Origin: Rubrobacter taiwanensis
Lineage (GTDB): Bacteria > Actinomycetota > Rubrobacteria > Rubrobacterales > Rubrobacteraceae
Direction: 5' to 3'
Length of the DNA stretch: 64,000 nucleotides
NCBI RefSeq assembly: GCF_004337705.1
Contig: NZ_SKBU01000015.1
Location: forward strand, 78,852-142,851
In this document: piece after piece, positions 48,145 to 57,279 of the stretch
Position numbering within the stretch: position 1 is the first letter of the stretch
Layout of the letters: every line of letters starts with the position of its first letter
Notes under the pieces: generated by a model
Database searches by the model: none
What the model was told of the DNA's origin: nothing
What the model saw: the letters and a program-made list of their open reading frames with translations, nothing else
Position numbers and translations under genes: made by a program

Positions 48145-48906
48145 TCAGGATTTTTCGCTCACGACGGATGACATTACTTCTTCGGATATGTCGAAGTTGG
48201 CGTAGACCTCCTGCACGTCGTCGTTCTCTTCGAGAGCCTCTATCAGGCGCAGGGTCTGCCTCGCGGTGGATGCGTCCAGCTCCACGGTGTTCATGGGCTC
48301 CATCGAGAGCTGAGCGCTCTCGTACTCTATCCCGGCCTCCTCAAGCCCCCGGCGCACGGTCATGAAGTCGCTCGCCTCGGTGACTACCCGGTAGTGGCTC
48401 CCGTCCAGCTCCACGTCCTCGGCTCCGGCTTCGAGGGCGGCCTCCATCAGCTCATCCTCGCCCACGCTGCCGGCAGGGACCAGGATCACGCCCCTCCGCT
48501 CGAAGAGGTAGGAGACCGAGCCGCTGGTCCCCAGCTTGCCGCCGTGCTTGGAGAAGAGGTAGCGCACGTCCGAGGCCGCCCGGTTGCGGTTGTCGGTGAG
48601 CACCTCGACCAGCACCGCAACCCCACCCGGGGCGTAGCCCTCGTAGGTTATGCGCTCGTACGCCTCGCCCTCGGCACCCGCACCGATGCCCCGGGCTATG
48701 GCGCGCTCTATGTTGTCATTGGGCATGTTGGCGTCTTTGGCCTTCTGGATTGCCAGAGCCAGCGCCGGGTTGGCCTCCGGATCTCCCCCGCCTTCGCGCG
48801 CCGCGACGGAGATGGCCCGCGAGAGCTTGGCGAATAGCGCACCGCGCCGGGCATCCTGAGCGCCCTTCTTGCGCTTTATGGTAGACCACTTGGAGTGACC
48901 GCTCAT
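48145..48906 (-). CDS. yebC: YebC/TACO1-family translation or transcription factor
   Basis: 253 residues with the family start [22 protein letters not shown], then [25 protein letters not shown] and [22 protein letters not shown]. YebC proteins relieve ribosome stalling or bind DNA depending on the member. The ATG overlaps the pdxT stop (ATGA at 48903-48906). Precedes ruvC as in many genomes. Confidence 0.95.
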   Translation of the reverse strand: MSGHSKWSTIKRKKGAQDARRGALFAKLSRAISVAAREGGGDPEANPALALAIQKAKDANMPNDNIERAIARGIGAGAEGEAYERITYEGYAPGGVAVLVEVLTDNRNRAASDVRYLFSKHGGKLGTSGSVSYLFERRGVILVPAGSVGEDELMEAALEAGAEDVELDGSHYRVVTEASDFMTVRRGLEEAGIEYESAQLSMEPMNTVELDASTARQTLRLIEALEENDDVQEVYANFDISEEVMSSVVSEKS

Positions 48907-49487
48907 ATGCCGCACACCTCCTGCAGGAAGTACTCGTGGAACCTGGTATCGTCCGTCAGCTCCGGGTGGAAGGCGGTGGCGAGCACCCGCTCGCCGGCGG
49001 CGGCCACTATGCGGCCCTGGACCTCGCTCAGCACCTCGACGCCCGGCCCGACCTCCTCGAAGAACGGGGCGCGGATGAAGACGCCGGGGAACGGCTCGTC
49101 GAAGCCCTTCACGTCCAGCTCCCGCTCGAAGGAGTGCACCTGCCGCCCGAAGCCGTTGCGCTCCACCAGGGCGTTCATGAGCGCGATCAGGGGCTGCGGC
49201 GGCCCCGTAGTGGCCGAGGCCAGCAGCACCATCCCGGCGCACGTGCCCCACACCTTCCCGTTCCGGTAGTAATAGCTGCGCACCGCGTCCAGGAGTCCGT
49301 TCTCCAGCATCAGCTTGCCGATGGTGGTGGACTCGCCGCCGGGGATGATGAGGCCTGCCAGGTCTTCCAGCTCCTCCGGCCGGCGTACCTCCACGGGCTC
49401 CACGCCCAGCCGCTGCAGGATCTGGACGTGCTCCCGGAAGTCCCCCTGCAGGGCCAGAACCCCTACTCTGTCCCCGTTACCAGCCAC
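48903..49487 (-). CDS. pdxT: Pyridoxal 5'-phosphate synthase glutaminase subunit
   Basis: 194 residues: [29 protein letters not shown], nucleophile cysteine in [12 protein letters not shown], and the His-Glu dyad in [11 protein letters not shown]. Releases ammonia from glutamine and channels it to PdxS. GTG start overlapping the pdxS stop by 11 bases. Confidence 0.96.
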   Translation of the reverse strand: MAGNGDRVGVLALQGDFREHVQILQRLGVEPVEVRRPEELEDLAGLIIPGGESTTIGKLMLENGLLDAVRSYYYRNGKVWGTCAGMVLLASATTGPPQPLIALMNALVERNGFGRQVHSFERELDVKGFDEPFPGVFIRAPFFEEVGPGVEVLSEVQGRIVAAAGERVLATAFHPELTDDTRFHEYFLQEVCGI

Positions 49488-50367
49488 GGACCGCCAGCCG
49501 CTCCTCCAGCTCTCCCACGCTGCGCCCGACCATCGCCTCGCCGAGCCCCTTGCTGGCCTCGGCGATGGCCCGCGGATCCTTGTAGTTGGTCGTGGCCCTG
49601 ACTATCGCGGCCGCCCGCTTTACCGGATCTCCGCTCTTGAAGATGCCGCTGCCGACGAACACGCCGTCCGCCCCGAGCTGCATCATCATCGCCGCATCCG
49701 CCGGCGTGGCTATACCCCCGGCGGTAAAGAGCACCACCGGCAGCCGCCCGTTCTGCGCAACCCACTTCACCAGCTCGTAGGGAGCGCCGTGCTGCTTGGC
49801 CGCCGACATCAGCTCCTCCTCCCCGAGGGTGGCAAGCCGCCTTATCTCGCCGGTGATCGCCCGCATGTGCCTGACCGCCTCGACCACGTTGCCGGTGCCG
49901 GCCTCACCCTTGGAGCGGATCATGGCCGCCCCCTCGCCGATGCGCCGCAGCGCCTCCCCAAGGTTCGTAGCCCCACACACGAAGGGCACCTTGAAGGCCC
50001 ACTTGTTTATGTGGTTCGCCTCATCGGCGGGTGTCAGCACCTCCGATTCGTCTATGTAGTCCACCTCCAGCGCCTCAAGCACCTGCGCCTCGACGAAGTG
50101 CCCGATGCGCACCTTGGCCATGACGGGGATACTGACGGCGGCCTGGATCTCGGCGATCTTCTCCGGATCGGCCATCCGTGCCACGCCGCCTTCGGCCCTT
50201 ATGTCCGCCGGCACCCTTTCGAGCGCCATTACCGCCACCGCGCCGGCCTCCTCGGCTATCTTCGCCTGCTCGGCGCTGGTGACGTCCATGATGACGCCGC
50301 CCTTGAGCATCTGAGCCATGCCGCTCTTGACCCGGAACGTCCCGGTCGACTGCGCGTTCTCCGCCAT
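49477..50367 (-). CDS. pdxS: Pyridoxal 5'-phosphate synthase subunit PdxS
   Basis: About 296 residues of the highly conserved PdxS barrel. Key parts: [37 protein letters not shown], the active-site lysine in [21 protein letters not shown], and [13 protein letters not shown]. Makes PLP from ribose 5-phosphate, glyceraldehyde 3-phosphate and ammonia. The ATG at 50365-50367 has GGGAG five bases upstream. A promoter and a pair of direct repeats lie in its leader. Confidence 0.97.
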   Translation of the reverse strand: MAENAQSTGTFRVKSGMAQMLKGGVIMDVTSAEQAKIAEEAGAVAVMALERVPADIRAEGGVARMADPEKIAEIQAAVSIPVMAKVRIGHFVEAQVLEALEVDYIDESEVLTPADEANHINKWAFKVPFVCGATNLGEALRRIGEGAAMIRSKGEAGTGNVVEAVRHMRAITGEIRRLATLGEEELMSAAKQHGAPYELVKWVAQNGRLPVVLFTAGGIATPADAAMMMQLGADGVFVGSGIFKSGDPVKRAAAIVRATTNYKDPRAIAEASKGLGEAMVGRSVGELEERLAVRGW

Positions 50368-50380
50368 ATCCACTCCCGGA

Positions 50381-50401
50381 TTTATCAGGGGTTTATCAGG
50401 G
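50381..50401 (-). repeat. Tandem 10-bp direct repeat in the pdxS leader
   Basis: TTTATCAGGG occurs at 50381-50390 and again at 50392-50401, an 11-base period (one helical turn), between the pdxS promoter and start codon. Such spacing suits a protein binding one DNA face. No family was recognised. Confidence 0.6.
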
Positions 50402-50414
50402 ATTCTCGGAGATT

Positions 50415-50443
50415 ATTCTACTACTCCGTCCGGCGGCAACCAA
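50415..50443 (-). promoter_or_regulatory. Promoter of pdxS-pdxT-yebC operon
   Basis: Minus strand: TTGGTT (50438-50443), 17 bases, TAGAAT (50415-50420); predicted start near 50408, giving a leader of about 40 bases that contains the direct repeat. Confidence 0.6.
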
Positions 50444-50451
50444 TCGCCCCG

Positions 50452-50649
50452 CTACTCTATGTCTATGCGCTTGCGCTGCGGATGCGGAACTTCCTCGGTG
50501 CGCTTCGGAAGGGCGAGCTCGCGCACGCCCTTCAGCACCTCGAACCCGGCCCGGCGGAAGTGATCCTCCGCTTTCCTGCGCCGCTCGCCGCGCACCAGCG
50601 CGTATGCTATGAGCCCCAGAAGGGGATGTCCGCTACGCCTGTTTCTCAT
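50452..50649 (-). CDS. Small basic protein of unknown function
   Basis: 65 residues: a short hydrophobic segment (GHPLLGLIAYALV, about residues 7-19), a basic helix (RGERRRKAEDHFRRAGFEVLKGV) and a polar tail. The ATG lies within the last codons of the restored arsA frame (17-base overlap), which suggests coupling and supports its being real. No family recognised. Confidence 0.5.
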   Translation of the reverse strand: MRNRRSGHPLLGLIAYALVRGERRRKAEDHFRRAGFEVLKGVRELALPKRTEEVPHPQRKRIDIE

Positions 50650-51813
50650 CCAGCCTCACCCTCAGCTTTCCTTCTTCCAGCTTCGCTCTTACGGCCTGCA
50701 GGCGCGCCAGGGAATCGGGCAGCAGGATGTTCCTGCGATGCCCACCGACGCGTACGAAGAGCTCTGCCCCGCGCTTAGAGAGAGAGAAACCTCTCCCTTC
50801 TCAACCAGCGGCAGGTTCAGGACAACCTCATACCCGCCGGCACCGTTCTTGACGATCTCGTGCGTCGCGCCCCGGAAGAGCATCCCCAGCGGCTCTATGC
50901 CGCCGAAAATGTCCTCCGCGAGCGCCGATAAGGCCTCCACCCCATACATCTCGCGCTCGAAGAGGCGGGCTTTGAGGATCGGTATCGGAGCGAAGGACTC
51001 CTCGATGGCGCGCAGATGGCGCTCCTGGGCCTCACGCCAGCGCGCGAAGTACGGGTCCGACACTTCTTCGGGGAGCACCTTATTTACCACCACAGCGTCC
51101 ACCCCGTAGTCGTAGAGGTTCAGATAGGCATAGGCCCGGCGGGCCTCGGCGATCACCATCTTCTCCGCATTCGTGACCAGCCTCACGCTGGCGTTCTCTC
51201 TGTCGGTGAGGATCTCCTCGACCCCGGCTATCGCTTCATAGAACCTCTGACCGGCGGCGAAGACGCTGTCCTCCGGTAGCGGCGGCAGGGCCTTCGTGCG
51301 GCGGGCGAAGGGGCGCGCAATCTTCGCCACCCGGCGGTGGACGGGCATGATCTTCTCGACGTACCAGCTCATCTGGTCCGGGAGGCTGAGGAGCTTGAGC
51401 GTCTCCCCGGTTGGCGCGGCATCGAGGATGAGGGCGTCGTAGCGGCCCTCCCGGTGGTGCCGGCGTACCGCGAGGAGTCCGAAGACCTCGTCCATCCCCG
51501 GGAGCATCGCCAGTTCGTCGGCGGCCACGTCTGCGGTGCCCTGCCACTCGAAGACCGCGGTGACATAGTTCCGGATCTCGCCCCAGTACTCCTCGATCAT
51601 GACCGACCGGTCCATCTCCTGAGCCCACAGCCCGCTCTCCATCTCTTTGGGCTCCGGCCCGATGGGCGCATCGAAGGCGTCTGCGAGCGAGTGCGCAGGA
51701 TCGGTGCTCATCACGAGCACCCTCTTTCCGCCGCGCGCGGCCTTCAGCGCCGTCGCGGCAGCGACGCTCGTCTTCCCGACACCGCCCTTGCCGGTGTAGA
51801 GAATCGTCCTCAT
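50633..51813 (-). pseudogene. ArsA/GET3-family ATPase, frameshifted near the 3' end
   Basis: An intact P-loop GKGGVGKTS, VLVMSTDPAHSLADAF and LDAAPTGETLKLLSLP identify the ArsA/GET3 family (a soluble ATPase). The frame opened at 51813 ends at 50689 with an unrelated tail. In another frame, directly after VEKGEVSLS, the DNA encodes KRGAELFVRVGGHRRNILLP and a normal family C-terminus up to a TAG at 50633. The switch lies in a dinucleotide run, (AG)5 at 50777-50786 on the plus strand; removing one AG unit restores one continuous gene of about 390 codons. It could be slippage-controlled expression, a recent mutation or a sequence error. Confidence 0.85.
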
Positions 51814-51847
51814 AACGGGATTCTATCCCGGAGCCGGGCCGCCGGCG

Positions 51848-52195
51848 CTACTCTCTGCGCCGCTGGGCCTCGATGGTGTATACGGCCTCCGGGACGGCTT
51901 CCAGCCGTCCCCGGGGGATGGGCTCTCCGGTCTCGTCACAGATACCGTAGGTCCCTTCCTCGATCTTCTGCAGGGCCCGCTCTATGTTCTCCAGCCGCCG
52001 CGCGAGCTGGCGGCCGACCGTGGCCTCCATCTGACGGGCGTGCAGGTGCTGCCCTATATCCCCCCGGTCGGCGAGGTTCTCCCACTCCTCCTGCTGCGCC
52101 TGCTCGGTATGCATGCGCAGGATCTCCTCCCGCATCTGCTCCAGCCTCTTTCGCTGCCGTACAATGAATTCCTGATCCAGTTCCGGGTTAGCCAC
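51848..52195 (-). CDS. TraR/DksA-family protein without zinc-finger cysteines
   Basis: About 114 residues: a coiled-coil N-terminal half (RQRKRLEQMREEILRMHTEQ to RRLENIERALQKIEEG) and a C-terminal segment YGICDETGEPIPRGRLEAVPEAVYTIEAQ that aligns with the DksA zinc finger (YGxCxxCGxPI...RLxAxPxAxxCxxCQ). Only one of the four cysteines is left, so zinc binding is lost. Such proteins bind RNA polymerase through the secondary channel. The GTG at 52195 has AGAGAGG upstream; a GTG three codons earlier is also possible. Confidence 0.85.
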   Translation of the reverse strand: MANPELDQEFIVRQRKRLEQMREEILRMHTEQAQQEEWENLADRGDIGQHLHARQMEATVGRQLARRLENIERALQKIEEGTYGICDETGEPIPRGRLEAVPEAVYTIEAQRRRE

Positions 52196-52246
52196 AGGCC
52201 ACACCTCTCTCCCAGAATAGCCGGTCTTACCGCATTCTAGACTATC

Positions 52247-53260
52247 TCAGACGCCCGCCAGCCGCAGCGCCCGCACATCCGCAGCTCCCACGGCGAACGC
52301 CGCAACCTGCATCTCGCGCCGGAAACGCTCCAGCCACCGCACGACCGCTCCCGCCGACTCTGTTGCGGGAGCGAGCAGCGGCATCGCAGCTCCGGCCATG
52401 TCCGCCCCGAGAACCAGCGCCTTGACCGCATCCACCCCGGTTCGCACACCACCAGCCCCGATGACGAACTTCTCCGGGCACGCCTCGCGCACCACCCGGA
52501 TGCTCTCGGCCGTCGGGGTTCCGAACTCGTCGAAGGCATCCAGATCCTCCCTCCCCCAAACGCGCTTCTCCACCTCCAGCCAGGAGGTCCCCCCGGCTCC
52601 CCCAACGTCCACGCCCCACACGGGCATCTTCCCCAGCAGCTCCGCGATCCTCTGCCCGATCCCGAACCCCACTTCCTTGACGATCACCGGAACGGGCAGC
52701 GCCCCGGCGACCTCCCCGATCTTCTCCGCCAGCCCCCTCCAGTCCGTGTCCCCCCCGCGCTGGGCCACCTCCTGCAGCGCGTTGAGGTGCAGGCATATCC
52801 CGTCGGCCTCGACCATCTCCACGAGCCTCATGCACTCCCCGACCCCACATCCGCGGTTGAGCTGCACGGCCCCCAGGTTCGCCCACAGCGGCACGTCCGG
52901 ACAGAGCTTGCGCACCCGGAAGCTCTCCGCAGCCTCGGGAACCTCCAGAGCGACCCGCATGGAGCCCAGACCGAGCGCCACCCCGCACTCCTGAGCGGCC
53001 CGCGCCAGATTGCGGTTTATGGTGCCGGAGAGCCGCGCCCCACCGGTCATCCCGCAGACCATGAACGGCATCGAGAGCCGCCGCCCCAACATCTCGCACG
53101 AGAGATCCACCGCCTCCAAGTCTACCTCCGGCAGACTGGCATACGGCAGCCGTACCGCCTCAAAACCGGTGGTCAGCACCGGATGCCGCACATCCTCCTC
53201 CAGGCACACCCGGATGTGCTCCTTCTTGCGCCGCGCCAGCGTATCCCGAGGCTCGCTCAC
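52247..53260 (-). CDS. fni: Type 2 isopentenyl-diphosphate delta-isomerase
   Basis: 337 residues, FMN- and NADPH-dependent isomerase interconverting IPP and DMAPP. Motifs: RKKEHIRVCLEEDVRH near the start, MPFMVCGMTGGA, LGLGSMRVAL, WANLGAVQLN, LHLNALQEVAQRGGDTDW and VDVGGAGGTSW. It is the first gene on the minus strand beside the ABC operon; the 160-base region upstream (53261-53420) is shared between the two divergent units. Confidence 0.95.
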   Translation of the reverse strand: MSEPRDTLARRKKEHIRVCLEEDVRHPVLTTGFEAVRLPYASLPEVDLEAVDLSCEMLGRRLSMPFMVCGMTGGARLSGTINRNLARAAQECGVALGLGSMRVALEVPEAAESFRVRKLCPDVPLWANLGAVQLNRGCGVGECMRLVEMVEADGICLHLNALQEVAQRGGDTDWRGLAEKIGEVAGALPVPVIVKEVGFGIGQRIAELLGKMPVWGVDVGGAGGTSWLEVEKRVWGREDLDAFDEFGTPTAESIRVVREACPEKFVIGAGGVRTGVDAVKALVLGADMAGAAMPLLAPATESAGAVVRWLERFRREMQVAAFAVGAADVRALRLAGV

Positions 53261-53337
53261 AGGCCCATGATACTACTGCCCGCCCCACTCCCACACCAGA
53301 GACAGCAATTCCACAAAACATACCCTCTTGCGAATGC

Positions 53338-53365
53338 TTGACAACTCGAACACCCCGCATGTAAG
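53338..53365 (+). promoter_or_regulatory. Candidate promoter of the ABC importer operon
   Basis: TTGACA (53338-53343), 16 bases, TGTAAG (53360-53365). The -35 is perfect but the -10 is weak. The intergenic stretch is AT-richer than its surroundings. A second TTGACA at 53380-53385 has no matching -10. Confidence 0.35.
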
Positions 53366-53420
53366 CTGTTCGCATGTTATTGACATTGGATCTCATTACT
53401 AACAATCGGAGGTTGCGGAG

Positions 53421-55028
53421 GTGTTGAGGTCTGGTGGTCTTCTGGGGGTGGGGGTTGCGCTACTGATATTCGCCTTCGGTTGTGGAGGAGGTTCTGGGGA
53501 GGCGGACCGGCTTACGATCGCTGTACCTCAGGACGTTGGTCCGCTCAACATCTTCGCTCAGCACGAGGAGCCGCTGACGGAGCTGGTCTATGACAAGCTG
53601 TTAGCGCCGTCACCTTATGTGGAGGAGCCGCGGCCATGGCTGGCGGAGAGTGTGGAGCGGATAGATCCCGAGACGTGGGAGGTTACCGTCAGAGACGGGA
53701 TCACCTGGCACGATGGAGAGCCGTTCGCGGCCGGGGACGTAAAGTTCACCTTTGAGTATTTCCTTGAAGCTCCGACCGGGCGTTGGACGCATCACATCAG
53801 CGAGGTTCCGCACGTCGAGGAGGTTGAGATAGTAGATGAGAACACGCTGCGGCTCTCGTGCGCCTACCCGTGTCCGGAGTTGGGGCCGGTGACGCTGGCG
53901 GATCTGCCGATCCTGCCCCAGCACATCTGGGAGGATGTGCCTGGGGATCGGGCGGCGACCTATAACGAGTTGCCGGTCGGAACCGGACCGTACAGGCTGG
54001 TCGAGTACAGCGCCGAGCGGGGATACCGATTTGAGGCCAACGAGGACTACTTCGCGGGCAGGCCGCTTGTGGACGAGCTGGTGATGCCGATCATCGAGGA
54101 TACAGCGGCGACCTTCACGGCGCTCAGATCCGGCGAGCTCGACGCCGCCGCGCGCAACGTTCCACCGGAGCTGGTCCCGGAGTTCGAGAGCTCGCGGGCC
54201 ATAGCGCTGGCCGAGACCGCCCCGCTGCAATTCGATGAGATAAGGATCAACTACGAGCGCGAGCCCTTCGACATACCGGAGTTCCGACAGGCATTCTCTT
54301 TGGCGGTCGATCGCCGGGAGCTTCTGGACACGGTCTTGCTCGGACAGGGACGTCCCGGTACGCAGGGGTATCCACACCCTGACTCTCCCTGGACCAGTCC
54401 AGACAACCGGCAGCCATACGATCCGGAGCGTGCCCGGCAGATACTCGATGGTCTAGGGTTCGTTGACCGCGACGGCGACGGCGTACGCGAGACGCCGGAC
54501 GGGAATCCCTTGGAGTTCACCATCAAGGTCGCCGGGACCGAACCCTCGCAGGTACGCGCCGCCGAACTGGTAGTGAAGCAGCTCGGCGAGGCCGGCATCT
54601 CCATGACGGTTCAGACCCTGGATCCCGGCGCCATGGGAGAGCTCTTCACCTCGCGCGACTTTGACACCAGCCTGGGCACGATCACGGCTCACGGCGTGGC
54701 CGATCCCACCCAATTCATCATGTCCCACCGTTCGGGATACCTCTGGAACCTGCCAGAGGTTCCATATCCCGAGATGGAAGCCCTGATCGAGGAGTGGATG
54801 CAAGCCACGACCGTAGAGGAGCGTACCCGCATCTCCTTCGAGATGCAGGAGCTTTTCAATAGTCAGCCTACATCCATCGTCCTGTACTACCCCGAAGAGC
54901 GGTGGGCCTACCGTCCCGACGCCCACGACGGCTGGGTGGAGTCGCCGGGCTACGGCATCGTGCACAAATGGTCGTTCCTGCCCGAGGAGGTCGGCAATGA
55001 AGCCAACGCGATCACCGAGCGGTTCTAG
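53421..55028 (+). CDS. Peptide-type ABC transporter substrate-binding lipoprotein
   Basis: 535 residues of the SBP family 5 (Dpp/Opp/Nik type). The signal peptide GVGVALLIFAFGC ends in a lipobox cysteine. Family landmarks: WLAESVERIDPETWEVTVRDGITWHDGEPFAAGDVKFTFEY, LPVGTGPYRLVEY and FRQAFSLAVDRRELLDTVLLG. The GTG start has GGAGG eight bases upstream. First gene of a five-gene importer operon on the plus strand. Ligand unknown. Confidence 0.94.
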   Translation: MLRSGGLLGVGVALLIFAFGCGGGSGEADRLTIAVPQDVGPLNIFAQHEEPLTELVYDKLLAPSPYVEEPRPWLAESVERIDPETWEVTVRDGITWHDGEPFAAGDVKFTFEYFLEAPTGRWTHHISEVPHVEEVEIVDENTLRLSCAYPCPELGPVTLADLPILPQHIWEDVPGDRAATYNELPVGTGPYRLVEYSAERGYRFEANEDYFAGRPLVDELVMPIIEDTAATFTALRSGELDAAARNVPPELVPEFESSRAIALAETAPLQFDEIRINYEREPFDIPEFRQAFSLAVDRRELLDTVLLGQGRPGTQGYPHPDSPWTSPDNRQPYDPERARQILDGLGFVDRDGDGVRETPDGNPLEFTIKVAGTEPSQVRAAELVVKQLGEAGISMTVQTLDPGAMGELFTSRDFDTSLGTITAHGVADPTQFIMSHRSGYLWNLPEVPYPEMEALIEEWMQATTVEERTRISFEMQELFNSQPTSIVLYYPEERWAYRPDAHDGWVESPGYGIVHKWSFLPEEVGNEANAITERF

Positions 55029-55665
55029 TTCGCCGAGCAAGTCCGCCCGCATCGCAATGCTCGACACCGGGCTCGGCACGATGCCCCATATGAAATACGA
55101 CTTCATCCGTGAGAGAGTCGAGTCTCTCGACATGTACGAACTACCGGAGGCAGAACTGAGCCCCTATGTCGCCCTCATGATCACGGGCAATGTGGACCAG
55201 GAATTGCTGTATCGGGAGCGGAAGAGGATCCAGGACTTCCTCGACTCCGGGAAAGTCCTCGTCTTCAGCGGCCACCTCTCGCGTGAGTGGCTGCCCGGAG
55301 CCGGAACATTCGTGCCGAAGGAGATCCGCTCCTTCCAAGACTACGAGATCCACAAAGCCAAGGACCACCCTATCTTCGAGGGCGTGGAGACAAAAGACCT
55401 CACCTTCCGCCGCGGTGTCGCAGGCTTCTTCGCCCGCGGGCACAACCCGCCGCCCGAAGGAGTCGAGGTGATCCTCACGCTCCCCGGCGGGGAGCCGGTG
55501 GTCTACGTGGACCGGCGGAGCACCCGGGGTGTCATCTTCGTCTCCGCCTGTTACGACCTTCTCGGTTTCGGACTCGACAGGCTATACAGCGACGACGCCC
55601 CGGAGACCACGGCGAGCCTCATCGCGCCGCAGCTTCTGGCCTGGATCGAGAAGGAGACCTCATGA
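54997..55665 (+). CDS. ThuA/GATase1-like protein, paralogue 1
   Basis: 222 residues, cytoplasmic, predicted alpha-beta fold. It shows ALMITGNVDQELLYRERKRIQDFLDSGKVLVFSGHLSREWLPG, then PVVYVDRRSTRGVIFVSACYDLLGFG. These resemble a ThuA/class I amidotransferase-like fold (a flat fold with a strand-turn after VLVFSG) but no catalytic cysteine is at the elbow. The ATG overlaps the 3' end of the substrate-binding gene by 32 bases and has GAGGAGG upstream. Its paralogue follows immediately. Function unknown. Confidence 0.7.
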   Translation: MKPTRSPSGSSSPSKSARIAMLDTGLGTMPHMKYDFIRERVESLDMYELPEAELSPYVALMITGNVDQELLYRERKRIQDFLDSGKVLVFSGHLSREWLPGAGTFVPKEIRSFQDYEIHKAKDHPIFEGVETKDLTFRRGVAGFFARGHNPPPEGVEVILTLPGGEPVVYVDRRSTRGVIFVSACYDLLGFGLDRLYSDDAPETTASLIAPQLLAWIEKETS

Positions 55666-56273
55666 AGAAGCTCGCCGCCGTCTACGGCGGCTCCGCCCCA
55701 CACCACCGCGCCCTCAACGAGCCCAAGTACCGCCGCTGGCTCTCCGGGCTCATCTACCTGCCCGACCTTCCCGGAGCCGACCTCGACGGCTTCGACGGCC
55801 TTCTCATCCCCGAACGCCTCCACAGAGGCAAGCTCGACGAAGCGGCGGGCTCCGTGCTCGCTTACCTGGACCGCGGCGGCACCGTGCTCGTCTTCAGCGG
55901 CGGGGAGCATCCTCCGGTGTGGCTACCCGGACTCAAATGGGAGCACCGCCCCACAAACTTCTGGTGGTGGCTGGAGCCGGGTGCAGACCTCGGCTTAGTC
56001 TGCCACAACCCGGACCACAGCCTCTTCGGCTACATCGAACTCGACGACGCCACCTGGCACTACCACGGCCTGCTACACCCACCAGAAGGAGCGGAGACCC
56101 TCATCGCTCTGCGAGACGAGGGCGCGCTGCTCTACATAGACCGGGTCAGTACGCCCGGCACGCTGCTCGTCACCACCCTGGACCCGCTGTACCACTTCGG
56201 CTCTTACTTCATGCCCGCAACCGAACGCTTCCTGGACGGGTTCTTGCCGTGGGTGGTCAGAGAGTTGCTGTGA
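55662..56273 (+). CDS. ThuA/GATase1-like protein, paralogue 2
   Basis: 203 residues, related to the preceding protein: GTVLVFSGGEHPPVWLPG corresponds to KVLVFSGHLSREWLPG, and LLYIDRVSTPGTLLVTTLDPLYHFG to VVYVDRRSTRGVIFVSACYDLLGFG. The start overlaps the first paralogue's stop (ATGA at 55662-55665), so the two are coupled and may form a heterodimer. A tryptophan- and histidine-rich middle (PTNFWWWLEPG, DATWHYHGLLHPPEG) is distinctive. Its job in an importer operon is unknown. Confidence 0.7.
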   Translation: MKKLAAVYGGSAPHHRALNEPKYRRWLSGLIYLPDLPGADLDGFDGLLIPERLHRGKLDEAAGSVLAYLDRGGTVLVFSGGEHPPVWLPGLKWEHRPTNFWWWLEPGADLGLVCHNPDHSLFGYIELDDATWHYHGLLHPPEGAETLIALRDEGALLYIDRVSTPGTLLVTTLDPLYHFGSYFMPATERFLDGFLPWVVRELL

Positions 56274-56295
56274 GAGCGCACCGAAGGGCCTGGCG

Positions 56296-57279
56296 GTGCC
56301 TCCGGGAAGATTAGGAAACCGAATAGGACAGTACGTCCTCGTCCTCTGGGTTGCGCTGACGCTCAACTTCCTCCTGACCCGCGTGGCCCCCGGAGACCCC
56401 ATAAATTACCTCCTCGGCGACGAGGTCAACGCGCTCACGCCGGAGCAGAGGGAGCAGGTGTTGAGCCAGTACGGCCTCGATGAGCCCTTGCTCGTGCAGT
56501 ACGGCATGTACTGGGTGAACGTGGCCCGGTTCGAGCTCGGCACCTCGGTCCGGTTCGGGCAGCCGGTAGCCGACGTGCTCATAGACCGCCTGCCGTGGAC
56601 GCTGCTCCTGGTAGGCTGCGCGACGGTACTCAGCACCTTCATCGGTATCACGGCCGGCACCATAGCCGCCTGGAAGCGCGGCAGTGCCCGCGACACGGGC
56701 CTGATGGTGGGCATCCTCTCTCTGGAGGCCATGCCGGGGTTCTGGATCGGGATGATCCTGATCTCCGTCTTCTCGGTCACCCTCGGGCTGTTCCCGACGT
56801 ACGGCGCCGTCTCGCTCGTGAGTCTCGACGGGCTGGCGCACGTGTGGGACGTCGCCCGCCACCTGGTCCTGCCCGTCATCGCCATCACGCTGGCGACCAG
56901 CGGTAGCGTCTTCCTGCTCTCCCGGGCCTCCATGCTCACGACGCTGGGCGAGGACTACACGACCATGGCCGAGGCCAAAGGCGTCAGCGAGCGCGGCGTC
57001 GTCTTCCGCCACGCCCTGCGCAACGCGCTTTTGCCCGTCTACACCAACTTCACGCTGAGCCTGGGTACGCTGGTCAGCGGCGCGGTCGTCATAGAGACCG
57101 TCTTCGCCTACCCGGGGCTGGGACGGCTCATCTACGAGGGTGTGCTCGCCCGGGACTACCCCCTGCTGCAGGGGGCCTTCCTCCTGGTCACGGTGGGCGT
57201 GATCTCCGCCAACCTCCTGGCGGACCTCACCTACCCGTTGCTGGACCCCAGAGTGCGCCGGCCGGGAGCGAACCGGTGA
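56296..57279 (+). CDS. ABC transporter permease (DppB/OppB type)
   Basis: 327 residues with six predicted helices. N-terminal LWVALTLNFLLTRVAPGDPINYLLG and the EAA loop GVSERGVVFRHALRNALLPV are diagnostic of the DppB branch, as is FAYPGLGRLIYEGVLARDYPLLQG. GTG start 22 bases after the second ThuA-like gene. It pairs with the permease domain fused to the ATPases encoded next, overlapping by a GTGA junction. Confidence 0.93.
   Translation: MPPGRLGNRIGQYVLVLWVALTLNFLLTRVAPGDPINYLLGDEVNALTPEQREQVLSQYGLDEPLLVQYGMYWVNVARFELGTSVRFGQPVADVLIDRLPWTLLLVGCATVLSTFIGITAGTIAAWKRGSARDTGLMVGILSLEAMPGFWIGMILISVFSVTLGLFPTYGAVSLVSLDGLAHVWDVARHLVLPVIAITLATSGSVFLLSRASMLTTLGEDYTTMAEAKGVSERGVVFRHALRNALLPVYTNFTLSLGTLVSGAVVIETVFAYPGLGRLIYEGVLARDYPLLQGAFLLVTVGVISANLLADLTYPLLDPRVRRPGANR

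Noticed and set aside
53380-53385. A second TTGACA upstream of the ABC operon
   Set aside because: No -10 element at acceptable spacing before the start codon.
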